Assembly: GCA_937871685.1 (NCBI GenBank) | Contig: CALMOL010000128.1 | Coordinates: 1-40,593 of the forward strand | DNA from: an uncultured Verrucomicrobiota bacterium | GTDB taxonomy: Bacteria; Verrucomicrobiota; Verrucomicrobiia; Chthoniobacterales; SZAS-18 | DNA length: 40,593 bases | Direction: 5' to 3' | Shown here: in pieces, positions 38,934 through 40,593 of the stretch | How positions within the stretch are numbered: position 1 is the stretch's first letter | Layout of the letters: each line of letters starts with the position of its first letter | Notes under the pieces: generated by a model | Database searches by the model: none | What the model saw: the letters and a program-made list of their open reading frames with translations, nothing else | Told to the model about the DNA's origin: nothing | Translations under genes and position numbers: made by a program

Positions 38934-40328
38934 TCACTTCATCTTCCGCCGCAGATACGTCAGCAGGTCGGTGCGCGTGATGAGGCCGTGGAAGCGGCCT
39001 TCCTCGCACACGATCACGACGAGGTTGCGGTCGAGGATGGCCATCACTTTTTCGATGGAGTCGCTCGGCGCGACGGTCTCCAGGCCGCCGGTCATCGCGG
39101 TGCGCACGGGGTCGCGGTAGCGGTCGGGGTCCTCGTGGACGCGCACCAGCACGTCGGACTCGTCGAGGATGCCGGCCACGGTGCCGTCGGCGGCGAGCAC
39201 GGGCACCTGCGAGATGTCGGCCAGGCGCATGCGCTTGAACGCGGTGAGCAGCGTGTCGTCGGGGCCGACGGAGATCACGTCGGAGTCCTCGTGGCGGCGC
39301 GAGATCACGTCGCGCAGGTCGCCGTAGTTGGCGCGGTCGAGGTAGCCCTGCTCGATCATCCACGTGTCGTTATACATCTTGGAGAGGTATTTGTTGCCGG
39401 AGTCGCACACGAAGGTGACCACGCGCTTGGGCGAGGTCTGCTCGCGGCAGTAGCGCAGCGCGGCGGCCAGGAGCGTGCCGGTGGACGAGCCGCCGAGGAT
39501 GCCTTCCTCGTGCAGGAGCTCGCGCGCCACGCCGAGCGCCTCGGCATCAGGGACCGTGTAGCCCTTTTTTGTCAGGCTCATGTCGCAGATGCCGGGGATG
39601 AAGTCCTCGCCGATGCCTTCCACGACCCAGCTCCCGGCCTGGCCGATGCGGCCGGTCGCGATGTAGTCCACGAGGATGGAGCCGGCGGGGTCCGCCAGCA
39701 CCATCTCGCAATGCGGCTGCACGGAGGCGAAGAAGCGTCCGAGGCCGGTGAGCGTGCCGCCGGAGCCGACGCCGACCACGACGGCGTCCACATCGTGGCC
39801 CATCTGCTCCCAGATCTCCGGGCCGGTGAGGCGCTCGTGGGCGCGGGGGTTGTCGGGGTTGTTGAACTGGTTGACGTAGAACGCGCCGGGGATGGTCTGC
39901 GCGAGGCGCTCGGCCACGTCCTGGTAATATTCCGGGTGGCCTTTGCCCACGTCGGAGCGCGTGATGCGGCACTCGGCGCCGAGACCCTTGAGGTGGAAGA
40001 CTTTCTCCTGCGCCATCTTGTCGGGGATGACGAGGATGATGCGGTAGCCCTTGGCGCGCGCGACGAGGGCGAGGCCGAGGCCGGTGTTGCCGGCGGTGGC
40101 CTCGATGATGGTGCCGCCGGGCTTGAGCCGGCCGTCAAGCTCGGCGGCCTCGACCATCGCCAGGGCGATGCGGTCCTTGATGGAGCCGGTGGGGTTTTGG
40201 TTCTCCAGCTTCACGAAGAGCCGGCAGGGGCCGGTGTCCAAGCGGGTGATCTCGACGAGCGGCGTGTTGCCGATGAGGGCGAGCACGCCGGGGGGCGCCA
40301 TTTCCGAAGCGGGGGCAGGGGAAGTCAT
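38934..40328 (-). CDS. Cystathionine beta-synthase with CBS domain pair
   Basis: A 464-residue fold-type II PLP enzyme from ATG 40328. The PLP lysine is K51 in NPTGSIKDRIAL, the asparagine loop is EATAGNTGLGLALVA, and the phosphate loop is GVGSGGTLTGLG. Residues ~330-464 hold two CBS motifs (ISVGPDDTLLTAFKRMRLAD and the segment starting VAPSDSIEKVMAILDRN), which often bind adenosyl ligands. It should condense serine and homocysteine to cystathionine. With the downstream gamma-lyase it forms a reverse transsulfuration route from homocysteine to cysteine. Confidence 0.93.
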   Translation of the reverse strand: MTSPAPASEMAPPGVLALIGNTPLVEITRLDTGPCRLFVKLENQNPTGSIKDRIALAMVEAAELDGRLKPGGTIIEATAGNTGLGLALVARAKGYRIILVIPDKMAQEKVFHLKGLGAECRITRSDVGKGHPEYYQDVAERLAQTIPGAFYVNQFNNPDNPRAHERLTGPEIWEQMGHDVDAVVVGVGSGGTLTGLGRFFASVQPHCEMVLADPAGSILVDYIATGRIGQAGSWVVEGIGEDFIPGICDMSLTKKGYTVPDAEALGVARELLHEEGILGGSSTGTLLAAALRYCREQTSPKRVVTFVCDSGNKYLSKMYNDTWMIEQGYLDRANYGDLRDVISRRHEDSDVISVGPDDTLLTAFKRMRLADISQVPVLAADGTVAGILDESDVLVRVHEDPDRYRDPVRTAMTGGLETVAPSDSIEKVMAILDRNLVVIVCEEGRFHGLITRTDLLTYLRRKMK

Positions 40329-40354
40329 GCGGTTCCTTAGCCGGGAAGCGGAGG

Positions 40355-40470
40355 GGTGAGAAGTGAGAAGTGAACGGTGAGAAGTGGGGCAGGCCGGAGC
40401 ACGACGTTTTCGACCCGGTCGGATGCTCCCGGTTTCCGCTTGCGCCACTTCTCACCTCTCACTTCTCACC
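40355..40470. repeat. Heptamer-arm hairpin 10
   Basis: The left arm reads GTGAGAA, GTGAGAA, GTGAACG, GTGAGAA, GTGG; the right arm (40446-40470) is CACTTCTCACCTCTCACTTC and so on. Same heptamer word as hairpins 6 and 7. It lies between the cystathionine beta-synthase start and the stop of the next upstream gene. Confidence 0.87.
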
Positions 40471-40472
40471 GA

Positions 40473-40593
40473 TCACGCCTCCAACGTGCGTGGCAGCCAC
40501 GCGTCCATCGCCGCGATCCATCTCGTCAAATCGGGCGTGGTCGCGCCGGGCGCGGGGCCGTCAAGCGCGGGAAACGCGGCGCGGGCGGGCGGG
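40473..40593 (-). CDS. C-terminal end of an unidentified protein (partial)
   Basis: A minus-strand frame enters from the right edge and stops at 40473. It reads about 39 residues, ending LTRWIAAMDAWLPRTLEA, which looks like a genuine C-terminus rather than random code. The family cannot be identified from this fragment. It would be upstream of the cystathionine beta-synthase on the same strand. Confidence 0.5.
   Translation of the reverse strand, partial: PPARAAFPALDGPAPGATTPDLTRWIAAMDAWLPRTLEA

Overview
The window is high-GC bacterial chromosome with densely packed housekeeping genes. It most resembles Verrucomicrobiota, possibly near Opitutaceae. The pointers are a secreted protein ending in a C-terminal domain I associate with that group (tail VALVEVYELP-like), a squalene synthase-like enzyme, a LigA with an insertion, and many intergenic hairpins. 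The placement is inference; no rRNA or marker search was possible.

Layout. 0-3.4 kb: a dynamin-like GTPase (cut by the left edge), then an MTH1-like Nudix hydrolase next to a MutM/Fpg glycosylase, together a small 8-oxoguanine repair module. 3.4-5.07 kb: one canonical tRNA-Met, a small beta-helix-like ORF, a possible promoter-to-terminator short transcript, and unexplained structured sequence. 5.07-7.92 kb: an unusual one-strand array of 29 tRNA genes with no confidently repeated anticodon, covering 19 amino acids (no confident His). An HNH nuclease gene follows 48 bp later. 8.8-15.9 kb: ECF sigma factor with a putative membrane anti-sigma, OmpH/Skp chaperone, KTSC protein, and two secreted proteins flanking an OmpR-type two-component pair. 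Two copies of one palindrome, GTAAC-N6-GTTAC, probably mark that regulator's targets. 16.9-26.1 kb: argH, ligA, a carbamoylputrescine amidase, cyclophilin, cca and pgi. 26.3-27.0 kb: three tandem entericidin-like lipoproteins. 27.1-36.6 kb: tcdA, a NYN/PIN nuclease, an SPFH protein, a VOC protein, a peptidase-MA-like protein, xseA, hemW and squalene synthase. 36.6-40.3 kb: two Uma2 proteins, a cystathionine gamma-synthase/lyase and a cystathionine beta-synthase (reverse transsulfuration).

Three sequence systems stand out. (1) The tRNA array: the genes keep synthetase identity features (G3:U70 in Ala, long variable arms in Ser and Tyr, expected discriminators in several), but most lack the D-loop GG and the T-loop TTC that form the tRNA elbow. 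This suggests chargeable tRNAs with altered outer structure. (2) Two arrays of short palindromes, 23 and 17 units, with the same 21-22 bp spacing but unrelated core words, each lying between the 3' ends of convergent genes. (3) About a dozen intergenic hairpins whose arms are runs of degenerate heptamers, with the heptamer differing between loci; several run into start or stop regions of neighbouring genes. Larger palindromic elements also occur, three of them with arms that differ between copies yet stay complementary.
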